Made by a program: the position numbers and the translations under genes
The notes under the pieces: generated by a model
What the model was told of the DNA's origin: nothing
Seen by the model: only the letters and a program-made list of their open reading frames with translations
Database searches by the model: none
NCBI GenBank assembly: GCA_947565915.1
Contig: CANOHY010000003.1
Span: 1-64,000 of the forward strand
Direction: 5' to 3'
DNA length: 64,000 bases
DNA from: an uncultured Eggerthellaceae bacterium
GTDB lineage: Bacteria > Actinomycetota > Coriobacteriia > Coriobacteriales > Eggerthellaceae
Part shown: one piece after another, positions 50,211 to 59,811 of the stretch
How the letters are laid out: each line of letters begins with the position of its first letter
Position numbering within the stretch: the stretch's first letter is position 1

Positions 50211-53200
50211 GCTCGCCCACACCCAGCCAAGCTAGCTGCATCCAAGACACCTTCGGCATGCCCTCGGCAGTGGTGGCAGGAGCCGGAAGCGGAAAGACCG
50301 ACACGCTCACGCGCCGCATCGTCTATGCGCTCGAGCATCCTGAGCTTTCAGGGGCAACCGATATCGAGCGAATCTTGGCCATAACCTACACCAACAAGGC
50401 TGCAAGCGAGCTGAAGTCGCGCATTCGGGCGGCCTTGAGCGAGGCAGCCACGCCCGAGAACGGCCTGGCGCTCCAAGCTGCGAAGGTCGATGGCGCATGG
50501 ATCAGCACCATCCATGGCATGTGCTCGCGCATACTGCGGGAAAACGCATTGGCTTTCGGCATCGACCCATCCTTCGAGGTGGCGGTAGACGAGGTATGCG
50601 AGCAGCTGCGCGAAGAGGCGCTCGAAGCCATCTTGGCAGAGGCAACGGTCGCTGCACCTGGAAGCGACGAGGCTCTTTTGCTGCGCGAATATCGTCGCGA
50701 GGAAGTGAAGGGCATGCTCGGCAAGTTGGTGGAGCACGCCCTCGATGCGCCCATCGGCGCGTTCGACGATTTGTTCGCCTTGAGTCCGCAAGCGAGCCCT
50801 GCCGACTGCCTTCTGGATTTGGTGACGTTCGTGCAGGAGCTGCTGCGCGTGGTTGATGACAAGGCGCGAAACGGCCAGAAGGTGGGCAAGCGCGATGCCG
50901 ACTTTCAGGCAAGCGCGAGCATTGCCGTGGCGCGGATACTTGCCACGGCGGAAGGCGAGGATCCCACATGTGCCGCACCGTCGGCCAAGCGGGTTGCGCA
51001 GCTGCGCGAGATGCAGCCCTGGCAACTGCTGGAGCTTGCCTCCAGCTTGCCTCCGCTTCATGGGAGCGCTTCGATTGCGAAAATTCAGCTCGATGGGTAT
51101 GGGCAGACGGCCAAGGGCCTTCTGGAGCAGAAGGCTGCTGCGTTGCGCTTAAGCGTGGGCGCGCGTTTGCTGCCAACCCTTGCGCGCTTGGCGCAGTGCG
51201 TGCTGGAGGCCTATGACAGGTTGAAGCGCCTACGCGGGCTTCTGGACAACGGCGATTTGCTCAGGTTGGTGGCTCATGCGCTTGCCGACTCCGCCAATGC
51301 TCGCATCGCCCAGCGCTATGCCGACCAGTTCAAGCTGGTGATGGTCGACGAGTTCCAAGATACGAACCAGATGCAAGTGGACATGATCAACCTGGTGGCC
51401 GGCGGCAAGCCCGATGTACCCAGCGAGAAGCTCTGCGTGGTGGGCGATGCCCAGCAGAGCATTTACCGCTTTCGCAATGCCGACCTCGCTGTTTTCCAGC
51501 AGCATGTTCGGCGCGTGCGCGAAAGCGCGCAGGGGCGCGTGATAGAGCTTGGCGACAACTTCAGGAGCCATGACGACATCCTGTCCTTCACGCGCGGGGT
51601 GTTCTCGCGCGTGTTCGCGGAGGACTTCCTGGATCTGCATCATGGCCGCGACGAGCAGCGTGCACAGCAGATGTCTCCCTACTATGGCGGCGCTTCGGGC
51701 GAAGATGCCAGCTTGCCGCGCCGCGTGAACGTGAAGGTCTTTGGCACCAAGGGGGTGAAGGGCATCTCCGAACGCGCTGCCCAGGCAATCGCCGAAGACT
51801 TCAAGGTGCTTTGCGAGCGCGGGAATCGCCCAGGCGAGATGGCCATCCTCTTGGGCAAGATGACGAATGCAGGCACCTATGCGGCAGCTCTTCAGCGCGT
51901 GGGGCTCAAATGCGCCATCACGGGTGGCACCGTGTTCAAGAACAGCAGCGATGCCACCTTGGTGGCCGACCTGGTGGCGGCCCTTGCCAATCCACTCGAT
52001 TCCGAGGCCATGGCCGACGTGCTCACAAGCGACCTCTTCTGCCTGGAAGCAGCGGATCTGTTGCAGCTCGTTTCGCTGCGCGAAGATGCGCGCGGCACCT
52101 TGGGCGATGTCTTCGTGCGACAGGTGCGCGATGCCAGCGAGCGCAACGATGCGAGCATGCGCGCCTTGTTCGAGGAAGCTGGGGTTGGCATGCCCTCGCG
52201 CCAGCTCGAATCGGCGGTGGAGGTTCTCGCTGCGGCGGCTGCGCGCGTGGGTTGCGAGCGCATGTCCACGCTGGTGGAATGCGTGCTGGTTGATTCGGGA
52301 TGGCTCGCTCGCCTGAACCGCGACGACATCTCGCGCGGCGCCGACGTGCTCAAGGCCGTGCGCATCTTGCGGGAGCTTGAGGATGGGTCGCCCATTGGCG
52401 CGCGTCAGCTTGCCGAGCAGTTCCGTGCTCGGTTGTGCGTGGCAAAGGAGGCACCTGGCGTGCTTTCTGCCAAAGGCGACGATTTCGTGCGCATAATGAC
52501 CATCCATGCCTCGAAGGGCCTCTCCATTCCCATAGTGGCGGTGGCCGAGGCCGATTTCTCGCCCACGCGCAGCCAAACGCTCACCATGGCGCAAGTGGGG
52601 CAGCGCATGTGCTTGGCGCTTGATGCGGGAGCAAGCGTGCGCAGGCTTCCCGCAGATTGCCTGGTTGCCAAGGCGCTCAAGCCCTTGGCAGACGGTGGCG
52701 GCCTCTTCTCGACCGAGGCCGAGGCGCTCCAAGCGCTTGAAGGGCGCGCGATGGGGCGGTCGTGCGCGCCAACCTCCGTGGCGGAATTCTATGCTGCCTT
52801 GCGCTTCCTCGACCTATCTGCCGACCTCGAGGAACACCAGCGCAAGCTCTACGTTGCCTTCACGCGAGCCAAAGAGGCCCTCATCGCGGTTCAGGCCAAG
52901 CTGTCAGCAAAACCAAGGCAACGGTCGAATGGGGGCATGCAGGCAAGCGAGGCGATTGCCGAGCTGCTTGTGGGAAGCGCATCGGACGCTTCGTTTTCGA
53001 AGGCTGATGAAGCGCTGCAGCAAATCGTTTCGCTCCCGGTGAACGACGGTGCAGCCGCGGGCGCAACTTGGGAAGCCCGCCTGCAGGTTTACCCTCTTCG
53101 CGAAGACGAAGAGCCTGCGACGCCAAGCGAGGGCGACGAAGGTTCGGGCAAGGACGCTGGTGGCAAGCCGGCCAGTGTGCAGCAATCAATCGATTGCCCA

Positions 53201-54127
53201 GGTTTGGGCAAGGGTGCGTATCCGCAGGAAAGCCTTTTGCTCTACGACCATCTTCCTGTAATGGGGGCCGTGAAAGGCGAGCTGCCATATCGCTCGCAAT
53301 GGGCACAAGGTATCTTGAGCGCTTCGTCGCTCAAGGCCGACGCCGATGCAGACGCGCAGATCGAAGAGGGTGCTGACGTATCGGCGAGCGAAGCTGCATC
53401 GGGCGATGCGTTGTTGACTCCAAGCGCTTGCGAGCCAATCGACCGAGGAGCCGATTTGCCAGGGTTCGGTTCGTCATGGGAGAAGCAGGAACTCCTGCCC
53501 TTGTCGTTCGACGAGGACGCGGAGCCTGCGGCACCTGCGAACGACCGTGGCACGGCATTCCATGCGCTTTGCGAATGGGCGGCTCTCCATCGCGACGATG
53601 CGGGCGCTTTTGCCATGCCACCTGCCGAGCGCCAGCATGCATTGGCGCAGCTTTATGGCTTGAGTGCTCGTCAAGAAGCCGAGCTGCCTGCGCTCTTGGA
53701 CCGATGGCTCAACAGCCCCCAAGCAGCTTTTGCGGCCAGTCATGCGCAGGTGTGCCCCGAGTTTCCCTTCTGGGTGCAGCTCCAGGAAGCCGAGGGCTTG
53801 CGCAACCAGCTGGTTCTAGAAGGGTTCATCGACCTTCTGGCGTTCGACGAGCCCAATCGGGGCAGCGCCTATGTAATCGACTACAAGACGGGAATCGGTT
53901 ACGACACCGATGAAAAGCGCCGCGGTGCCTATGGGCTTCAAGCAGCGTGCTATGCCTATGCTCTTATGATGCAGGGTTTCGAAGACGTGCAGCTCGATTT
54001 CGTGTTCGTCGATCAGCCCAACCCCGCGAAGCCAGGCGAGCCCATCGTGGTGCGCTTTCCTGGCCAGGGGGAGCCGGCCTTCGATCTGGAACAGCTTCGA
54101 AGTCTCATTGCAGGCGAAGCGCAATGA
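50207..54127 (+). CDS. AddA-type UvrD/REP helicase-nuclease
   Basis: The ATG at 50207 overlaps the AddB-like stop and follows GAGGAGGGCAGCGCG, giving 1306 residues. Helicase motifs are present: Q motif (TPSQASCI), Walker A (AGAGSGKT), Ia (TYTNKAASELKSRI), II (VDEFQDTNQMQ), III (VVGDAQQSIYRFR), IV (LGDNFRSHDDIL), V (IMTIHASKGLSIPIV) and VI (LYVAFTRAKE). A C-terminal PD-(D/E)XK nuclease has GFIDLLAF and YVIDYKTG. An acidic linker (about 950-1100) separates them. This is the motor and nuclease half of an end-resection complex. Confidence 0.9.
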   Translation: MSSPTPSQASCIQDTFGMPSAVVAGAGSGKTDTLTRRIVYALEHPELSGATDIERILAITYTNKAASELKSRIRAALSEAATPENGLALQAAKVDGAWISTIHGMCSRILRENALAFGIDPSFEVAVDEVCEQLREEALEAILAEATVAAPGSDEALLLREYRREEVKGMLGKLVEHALDAPIGAFDDLFALSPQASPADCLLDLVTFVQELLRVVDDKARNGQKVGKRDADFQASASIAVARILATAEGEDPTCAAPSAKRVAQLREMQPWQLLELASSLPPLHGSASIAKIQLDGYGQTAKGLLEQKAAALRLSVGARLLPTLARLAQCVLEAYDRLKRLRGLLDNGDLLRLVAHALADSANARIAQRYADQFKLVMVDEFQDTNQMQVDMINLVAGGKPDVPSEKLCVVGDAQQSIYRFRNADLAVFQQHVRRVRESAQGRVIELGDNFRSHDDILSFTRGVFSRVFAEDFLDLHHGRDEQRAQQMSPYYGGASGEDASLPRRVNVKVFGTKGVKGISERAAQAIAEDFKVLCERGNRPGEMAILLGKMTNAGTYAAALQRVGLKCAITGGTVFKNSSDATLVADLVAALANPLDSEAMADVLTSDLFCLEAADLLQLVSLREDARGTLGDVFVRQVRDASERNDASMRALFEEAGVGMPSRQLESAVEVLAAAAARVGCERMSTLVECVLVDSGWLARLNRDDISRGADVLKAVRILRELEDGSPIGARQLAEQFRARLCVAKEAPGVLSAKGDDFVRIMTIHASKGLSIPIVAVAEADFSPTRSQTLTMAQVGQRMCLALDAGASVRRLPADCLVAKALKPLADGGGLFSTEAEALQALEGRAMGRSCAPTSVAEFYAALRFLDLSADLEEHQRKLYVAFTRAKEALIAVQAKLSAKPRQRSNGGMQASEAIAELLVGSASDASFSKADEALQQIVSLPVNDGAAAGATWEARLQVYPLREDEEPATPSEGDEGSGKDAGGKPASVQQSIDCPGLGKGAYPQESLLLYDHLPVMGAVKGELPYRSQWAQGILSASSLKADADADAQIEEGADVSASEAASGDALLTPSACEPIDRGADLPGFGSSWEKQELLPLSFDEDAEPAAPANDRGTAFHALCEWAALHRDDAGAFAMPPAERQHALAQLYGLSARQEAELPALLDRWLNSPQAAFAASHAQVCPEFPFWVQLQEAEGLRNQLVLEGFIDLLAFDEPNRGSAYVIDYKTGIGYDTDEKRRGAYGLQAACYAYALMMQGFEDVQLDFVFVDQPNPAKPGEPIVVRFPGQGEPAFDLEQLRSLIAGEAQ

Positions 54128-54181
54128 TATACTTTTCCATCGAATTCAACACTGCGCGATCGAACAGCGAGAAGGCAGACC

Positions 54182-55618
54182 ATGGCCGTGCGTGAGATAA
54201 GCATACCTTTTGGGCCCGACAAGACCGGTGGTCTGGGCTATGGGATACTTGCCGACGAGGCTCGAATCGAGGAAGACGACGCGCAGGCAGGGGCGAAGCA
54301 AGCAAGCGAATCGGAGCACTCGGAGCAGCTCGTCGACCCATTTGCCAACCATACGGGCCATAGCGAGTTGCCGTCGTTCGCAAGCTACGATTTCGACGAC
54401 GAGTCCGTTGAGCCGGTTTCGGTAGGCAAGAGGCCCCTTCTAGCTGAAGATGCGAACGACGATGAGCATCTAGTTTCGCCACGACCGATGCCCGCCTCTG
54501 CTGAAACCGTGGTGCTGCCGCCTGTCGAAATGCTCCCAGTGGAGCAGCGGGCTGCGGATTCACTGGGAGAAGAGCAATCGGAAGCAAGCGAGCAACCAGT
54601 GCAGCTTGAGCCGATTCAAGGCATGCCCGCCGCTCGCAAGCGCGTGGCACCTGCGCAGAAGCAGCCCCAGCCGCACGAGGATTTCGATGACGAGCCAGCC
54701 CGTGGCGGCAATGACGTGCAGACGAGCTTCGCAGCACTGCGCGATTCCATGGGCCAAAGCCGCGAGCTCAAGGCGCGCGAAAAGGAGCTCGAGGAGTTCC
54801 GCGTTCAACTCGAGCTTGAAACCGAGGAGCTTGCCGACCGCGAGGAGATACTAGCGAATTATGATGCGATGATCAGCGAGCAAGATCGCATCATCGCCGA
54901 GAGCACGGCCGCGCGCGACGATTACAAGAGCGAGCTTGCGCAGGTCATGGATGATACAGAGCAGATCACTGAAGAGCTCGAGGAAATGCGCGCCAGCAAC
55001 GATGACGACCTCGAGCCCTTGCAAAGCGAGCTGGGCCGGGCGCGGGCTGTTGCCGATCAGGCGAAGAACGACGAGCGCAGCCGCAAGTCGGAGCTCAATG
55101 CCGCCGAAGCCGAGGTGCGCCGTGCGGGCACGGGCCAGGATGCCGTGATGGCGCAAGCGCGCTACGATTCGGTTCGCCTTGCGCACGAGAAAGCGGCAGC
55201 AGCCAGCGAGCGGGCGCAGGGAATGCTCGATGAGGTGCAACGTGCCTACGACGATGCCATCGCGCAGATCGAGCAGATGGAAACCCCGCTCAAGCACGCA
55301 CTTGACGACCTCGCGCAAAGCGAAGAGGAGCTGAAGGACCTCATCGCTCAGTTGGGCGAGGACATCTCGGCTGCGAAGAAGCGCCGCCAGTATTGCGAAT
55401 CGGTGCATCTCTATCCAGAGGAAACGGCGAAGCTGCGCAAAGCCGTGGCTGCCGACGAAAAGGAGCTCTACGAGATGAAGCTCGACTACGACGAGCTGAA
55501 CTCTCTCCTTCAGGAGAACAAGAGCCGGGCTCTCAAGGCCAAGCTCGCGCTCGGCGCCGGTATTGTCATCGTCATCGTGTTCGTCGTGGTGCTGGCCGTT
55601 CTCTTTCTGCGCGGCTAA
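54182..55618 (+). CDS. coiled-coil protein with C-terminal membrane anchor
   Basis: A 478-residue protein. Residues about 1-180 are acidic and low complexity. Residues about 190-450 are a long coiled coil (REKELEEFRVQLELETEELA and similar heptads). The last about 22 residues are one membrane helix (GAGIVIVIVFVVVLAVLFL) followed by RG, so it is tail-anchored with its bulk in the cytoplasm. No enzymatic motif is visible. GAGAAGGCAGACC precedes the ATG. It follows the AddA-like gene by 54 bp; whether it belongs to the same pathway is unknown. Confidence 0.72.
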   Translation: MAVREISIPFGPDKTGGLGYGILADEARIEEDDAQAGAKQASESEHSEQLVDPFANHTGHSELPSFASYDFDDESVEPVSVGKRPLLAEDANDDEHLVSPRPMPASAETVVLPPVEMLPVEQRAADSLGEEQSEASEQPVQLEPIQGMPAARKRVAPAQKQPQPHEDFDDEPARGGNDVQTSFAALRDSMGQSRELKAREKELEEFRVQLELETEELADREEILANYDAMISEQDRIIAESTAARDDYKSELAQVMDDTEQITEELEEMRASNDDDLEPLQSELGRARAVADQAKNDERSRKSELNAAEAEVRRAGTGQDAVMAQARYDSVRLAHEKAAAASERAQGMLDEVQRAYDDAIAQIEQMETPLKHALDDLAQSEEELKDLIAQLGEDISAAKKRRQYCESVHLYPEETAKLRKAVAADEKELYEMKLDYDELNSLLQENKSRALKAKLALGAGIVIVIVFVVVLAVLFLRG

Positions 55619-55708
55619 CCTCACATGCGCTCTCGCAGCCTTTCGCGCGCCTGCGGTAAAATGGACTTGCTGGTGAAAACCGGCGAGAGGGGAGTGCGAG
55701 GGCAACCG

Positions 55709-56593
55709 ATGCTAGACTCATGGATCGATGAGTTTCTCATGGTGGCAAAGTACATGAACATCTCGCGTGCCGCCCGCGAGCTTCACATGACGCAACCGAA
55801 CCTCAGCCGCCATATGAAGCAAATGGAGGCTGAATTGGGTTTCCATTTGCTCTTGCAGCGAGGCGGCAAGCTGGCGCTCACGCCTGCCGGCATTGAGTTC
55901 TCTGAGTCCATTGCGCCCCTGATGAGGTCCTATCGCGCTTTGGTGCAGCGTTGCGGCGCCATTCCCGAGCAGGGAACGCAGGGGTTGCGCGTGCAGATAG
56001 CTCCCTATCCCGATGAGGCGGGCAGAGCCTATCTGTACTTTCTGAACAACGAGCTGAACAGGGATGGCGACTACGAGCTCGAATTCGTGTCGGAATCGCG
56101 CACGCGCCTCACCTTCGAGGACAGCGTGCTGGAGCAGAAAGTCGACATAGCAGTGTTGTATCTCGGCAGTCCGCCAGAAAGCGCCATTCCCGAATTGGCC
56201 GAGAAGGGGTTCGCTGCGCGTTTCTTGGCCACGGTGCCGCTTGGAGTGTGGCTGCCTGCAACGAGCGACCTCGCTCGGAAGAGGGAGGTGTCGGTCGATG
56301 ACCTCTCGCGCATAACCATCGTGTTTCCCAACAACCCAACCTATCCGCTGAAGGACGTCTACATCGAAATGATGTCCAGTCGGGGCCTCACGCCCAATTG
56401 CCGCGAGTTGCATGTGGGAAGCCGTCTCGAGTTCATGATGCACCAAGGCGACGACACCGCCTGTCTGTTTCCCTTCGCCATGTCGAGCGATTACTCGCTG
56501 GATTGGCAGCGCGATCGCGTGATGGTGCCGCTCAACAGCCCGGTTCCCATATGCGCCTATGCGGTTGCCCTGCAGGGCGCCGGTATCCTTTAG
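55709..56593 (+). CDS. LysR-family transcriptional regulator
   Basis: The ATG at 55709, after GCGAGGGCAACCG, gives 294 residues. The N-terminal winged HTH is complete (FLMVAKYMNISRAARELHM, then TQPNLSRHMKQMEAELGFHLL). The C-terminal part is a substrate-binding domain (TVPLGVWLPATSDLA, and DDTACLFPFAMSSDY). It is on the same strand as, and 525 bp upstream of, the molybdoenzyme gene, with one small minus-strand gene between. Regulation of that gene is a fair inference from position, since LysR proteins commonly sit next to their targets. Confidence 0.85.
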   Translation: MLDSWIDEFLMVAKYMNISRAARELHMTQPNLSRHMKQMEAELGFHLLLQRGGKLALTPAGIEFSESIAPLMRSYRALVQRCGAIPEQGTQGLRVQIAPYPDEAGRAYLYFLNNELNRDGDYELEFVSESRTRLTFEDSVLEQKVDIAVLYLGSPPESAIPELAEKGFAARFLATVPLGVWLPATSDLARKREVSVDDLSRITIVFPNNPTYPLKDVYIEMMSSRGLTPNCRELHVGSRLEFMMHQGDDTACLFPFAMSSDYSLDWQRDRVMVPLNSPVPICAYAVALQGAGIL

Positions 56594-56682
56594 AGGAGCA
56601 CCTGAAAGCGCATTCGGCAACGCGGACTGCTTGAAGAGGCAGGTGGAATCGGTGCGCCTTGGCGAATCTTGCTAGCGATGGC

Positions 56683-56832
56683 TTAGAGCGCAACGCCCCT
56701 TCGCTCCAATTCTTCGCGAATCTGCTTGGCCTTGAACGAGGCAACGGGGTTCGAGGGAGTGCTGTTGTACTTCTCGAACAGCTCCTTCAGCTCGTCATCG
56801 GTCATGTCTTCGAATTCGATCTCGGGATCCAT
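56683..56832 (-). CDS. 49-residue acidic small protein
   Basis: From the ATG at 56830-56832, preceded by GAGAGGAGTTGCC, the product is 49 residues: MDPEIEFEDMTDDELKELF then a basic half ending in KQIREELERRGVAL. The strong ribosome binding site, codon use and charge pattern support a real gene. The frame is open further upstream but that part lacks coding bias. It lies between the LysR and molybdoenzyme genes on the opposite strand. Function unknown. Confidence 0.65.
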   Translation of the reverse strand: MDPEIEFEDMTDDELKELFEKYNSTPSNPVASFKAKQIREELERRGVAL

Positions 56833-57013
56833 GGCAACTCCTCTCGCGGGTCCTGTCGCCTTTCGGCAACATGCTCTTCCATCAGATTCTGACGGCGCGC
56901 GTGTTGGCCGACAAGACATTCGCCGCATAACCTCCCATCGGCATGGCTGCTATGCGGATTCCTTATAGGGACAAGAAGGCATCTGCCTGGCATGCCAGCG
57001 CATTCAGGGGGAG

Positions 57014-57040
57014 TTGACGTCCCTTGACGCTTCCTATGAT
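57014..57040 (+). promoter_or_regulatory. possible promoter before the molybdoenzyme gene
   Basis: Two TTGACG hexamers (57014-57019, 57024-57029) precede TATGAT (57035-57040). The first is 15 bp from the -10-like box, a little short of the optimum; the pair 10 bp apart could also be a regulator site. The gene starts 79 bp further on. Confidence 0.35.
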
Positions 57041-57118
57041 GGACGCAGAAGGCCTGCAGGCAGTGCCGTTGGCGGCGTGTTCTGGCGGGCTTCGAGAAGA
57101 CGAGAGAGGGGAGAGCGG

Positions 57119-59389
57119 ATGGACGAGAAGAAATGGATGACAGAGGAGGATGGGGTCATCAAGGTGCGCTCGTGTGCTTGGTCGGCTCCAGGAGACCATC
57201 CGACGGGATGCGGCGTGGTGCTTTCCGTGAAGGACGGGAAGATCGTAAAGGTTGAGGGTGACCCCGAACATCCCATCAGCCAAGGCAGGCTTTGTCCACG
57301 TTGTTTGGCCTTCGATGAGATGCAGTACCATCCCGACCGGCTTCTCCATCCCATGAAGCGCGACCCCAAAGATCGCGGCAAGGATGCTTGGGAGCAGATC
57401 ACCTGGGAAGAGGCTTACGACCTCATCGAAAGCGAGATTCGCCGCGTGTGGGATCAATACGGCCCCGAGAGCTGCTTCGTTATCACGGGCACGGGACGCG
57501 AGACCACGCTGTGGGCCAACGTGTATGCGACCAACGTGATGGCTTCGCCCAATCGAACGGGCGTGATAAGCGGCGCATCCTGCTATGGGCCGCGCTGCAC
57601 CATCGCTAACTATCACCTCGGAGCGGGGTATCCCGAGTTGGATTACGCTGCCTTCTTCCCCGATCGCTACGATGATCCGCGCTACGAGGTGCCGAAGTAC
57701 ATCATGATCTGGGGAAAGATTCCCATCTACTCCAACTCCGACGGCTTGTTCGGCCATGCAGTGGTCGACCTTATGAAGCGGGGATCCAAGCTGATCGTGG
57801 TAGACCCGCGCGTCAACTGGCTCTCGGCTCATGCTGAGTACTTCCTGCAATTGCGGCCTGGTACCGATGCAGCTTTGGGAATGGGCTTTGCCAACGTGAT
57901 CATTCAGGAGGACCTCTACGACCACGAGTTCGTGGACGAATGGTGCTATGGCTTCAAGGAGTTCGCAGAGTGCGTGTCCGAGTGGACGCCCGAGCGCGTG
58001 GAAGAGGTCACATGGGTGCCTGCCGACGAACTACGAGCGGCGGCGCGCGCCTTCGCAACGGGCAAGCCCTCTTCAGCCATGTGGGGCCTTGCGTTCGACA
58101 TGCAATCCAATGGCGTGCAAGCAGGCCATCTGTTCTTGGCTATCGTTGCAATCTGCGGGTACCTCGACATCCCTGGCGGCGTGACGCTTGCCGCGCCGGC
58201 CTCGTTCATGGGCAAGTGGCGCTACGATGCCGTGACGTCCCTTCCGCAAGAGACGCGTGACAAATTGGCGAAGCCTCAGGATGGCCGCTATGCGGTGTAT
58301 TACACCGGTGGTGCCATGCCGGGCGTGCTGGGCGACACGATGATCGATTGGATGGAGATGGAAAACCCGCCCTATCCCCTGAAGCTCGGGTGGATCGTGG
58401 GCAGCAACCTGCTTGCATGCTCGGCGGCTCAGCCCCAGCGCTGGTTGAAGAACCTCCAGCAAGTCGAGTTCATGATCGCCAACGAGATGTTCATGACGCC
58501 CACCACCATGGCGCTGGCCGACGTGATACTGCCCATTTCCACCTGGGCGGAGCATATCGGCATCGTCATGCCGCACTTTGGGCGCAACACGCATTTCCTC
58601 GGTGCCATGAACCAAGCCATCGACCCCGGCGACACGCGCAGCGACTTCCAAATCATGATGGAGATGGGCAAGCGCTTGCGTCCCGAGGTGTGGCCTTGGG
58701 AGACCGAGGAGGAGTTCCTCGACGAGCAGCTGCATACCGTCTACGACTGGGACTTCAAGGACTTGCAGCAGGATGTGGTGCGCCAGCAGCCTTTCGAGTA
58801 CGAGAAGTTCCGCACGGGCAAGCTGCGCGCCGATGGCGAACCGGGATTCGACACCCCTACGGGCCTAGTGGAGCTGAAGTCGAGCATCTACCCGATGTTC
58901 GGCGAGGAGGCGCTGCCGTATTTCGTCGAGCCCTACTATAGCCCTTACAGCGAGAGCATCTCCGATGAGGTCAAGGCTGAATACCCGCTCATCATGACAT
59001 CTGGCGGCCGCAACATCCTCTACTTCCACTCCGAGCATCGCAACGCGCCCAGTCTTCGTCAATTGCATCCCGATCCACTGGTCACCATCCATCCCGATAC
59101 GGCTGCAGCCTATGGCATCTCGGATGGCGATTGGGTTGCCATCGAGAATCCTGAAGGGCGTTGCGTGCAGCGCGCTCGGGTGAGCTATGAAGTGGACCCG
59201 CGCGTCATTCATTGCGAGCATGCTTGGTGGTTCCCCGAACAACAGGGCGAAGCGCCGAATCTGTATGGGCCCTTCAAGGCCAATCCGAACAACCTCGTGC
59301 CTCACGAGATCATCGGCAAGAGCGGCTACGGTGCCAATTACAAGAGCGTCATAGCGAAGATCAGCCGCGTTGACGGTCTGGATTCCTAA
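57119..59389 (+). CDS. cytoplasmic molybdopterin oxidoreductase (bis-MGD, DMSO reductase superfamily)
   Basis: The ATG at 57119, after GAGAGGGGAGAGCGG, gives 756 residues. The N-terminal Fe-S motif is unusual: Cys at SCAWSAPGDHPTGCGV and later GRLCPRC, so the first gap is longer than the normal two or three residues. There is no Tat signal, so it works in the cytoplasm. A Cys in SGASCYGPRC is placed where acetylene hydratase-like enzymes have the metal-binding Cys. The rest is typical (GSKLIVVDPR, PGTDAALGMG, TPTTMALADVILP). It could be a reductase, dehydroxylase or hydratase-type enzyme; the substrate is unknown. Its Fe-S partner follows by 20 bp. Confidence 0.85.
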   Translation: MDEKKWMTEEDGVIKVRSCAWSAPGDHPTGCGVVLSVKDGKIVKVEGDPEHPISQGRLCPRCLAFDEMQYHPDRLLHPMKRDPKDRGKDAWEQITWEEAYDLIESEIRRVWDQYGPESCFVITGTGRETTLWANVYATNVMASPNRTGVISGASCYGPRCTIANYHLGAGYPELDYAAFFPDRYDDPRYEVPKYIMIWGKIPIYSNSDGLFGHAVVDLMKRGSKLIVVDPRVNWLSAHAEYFLQLRPGTDAALGMGFANVIIQEDLYDHEFVDEWCYGFKEFAECVSEWTPERVEEVTWVPADELRAAARAFATGKPSSAMWGLAFDMQSNGVQAGHLFLAIVAICGYLDIPGGVTLAAPASFMGKWRYDAVTSLPQETRDKLAKPQDGRYAVYYTGGAMPGVLGDTMIDWMEMENPPYPLKLGWIVGSNLLACSAAQPQRWLKNLQQVEFMIANEMFMTPTTMALADVILPISTWAEHIGIVMPHFGRNTHFLGAMNQAIDPGDTRSDFQIMMEMGKRLRPEVWPWETEEEFLDEQLHTVYDWDFKDLQQDVVRQQPFEYEKFRTGKLRADGEPGFDTPTGLVELKSSIYPMFGEEALPYFVEPYYSPYSESISDEVKAEYPLIMTSGGRNILYFHSEHRNAPSLRQLHPDPLVTIHPDTAAAYGISDGDWVAIENPEGRCVQRARVSYEVDPRVIHCEHAWWFPEQQGEAPNLYGPFKANPNNLVPHEIIGKSGYGANYKSVIAKISRVDGLDS

Positions 59390-59409
59390 GACGAAATGGA
59401 GGATGCGAA

Positions 59410-59742
59410 ATGACAGAATACGCTTTGATCATAGATTATCGCTACTGCACCGGATGCCATGCTTGCGAAGTCGCTTGTCGCAAGGAGAAGGGCTTCACGG
59501 GCGAGGAGTACGGCATACGAGTAACCGAGCAGGGGCCCATCAAGCTGAGGGGCAAGTGGATGTACGACTTCGTGCCCATTCCCTCTAGCCTTTGCGATGC
59601 GTGCGCCGATCGCATCGAGCAAGGACGCAAGCCTGCATGCGTGCACCATTGCCTGGCTGCTTGCATGAGCGCCGTGCCTGTTGATGACATCTCAAGCGCC
59701 ATGGCCGAGCTTGGCGAGAAGACAGTGTGCTTCATTCCTTAG
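59410..59742 (+). CDS. short 4Fe-4S partner subunit of the molybdoenzyme
   Basis: A 110-residue ferredoxin-like protein. The first cluster motif is CTGCHACEVAC; the second set is SSLCDACADRIEQGRKPACV followed by HHC and AAC, so two clusters are possible. It is shorter than DmsB-type subunits and has no membrane anchor. It probably passes electrons between a cytoplasmic donor and the molybdoenzyme. GGAGGATGCGAA precedes the ATG and the gap to the large subunit is 20 bp, so the two are co-transcribed. A GC-rich hairpin follows. Confidence 0.85.
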   Translation: MTEYALIIDYRYCTGCHACEVACRKEKGFTGEEYGIRVTEQGPIKLRGKWMYDFVPIPSSLCDACADRIEQGRKPACVHHCLAACMSAVPVDDISSAMAELGEKTVCFIP

Positions 59743-59751
59743 AGGCTCTGC

Positions 59752-59779
59752 TGCCCCGGCCACTTTGCGGGCCGGGGCA
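59752..59779 (+). terminator. GC-rich hairpin after the Fe-S subunit gene
   Basis: A perfect 10-bp stem (TGCCCCGGCC, 59752-59761, with 59770-59779) with an 8-nt loop lies ten bases after the stop. There is no T-run, so it may be a weak or factor-dependent terminator or an mRNA end stabiliser. Confidence 0.5.
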
Positions 59780-59811
59780 TATGATTGACCAATACGAGCA
59801 AGGAGACCACC

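Noticed and set aside
51230..52732. 500-codon minus-strand frame inside the AddA-like gene
   Set aside because: The plus strand carries helicase motifs II-V across this stretch; the minus frame is a GC-bias shadow.
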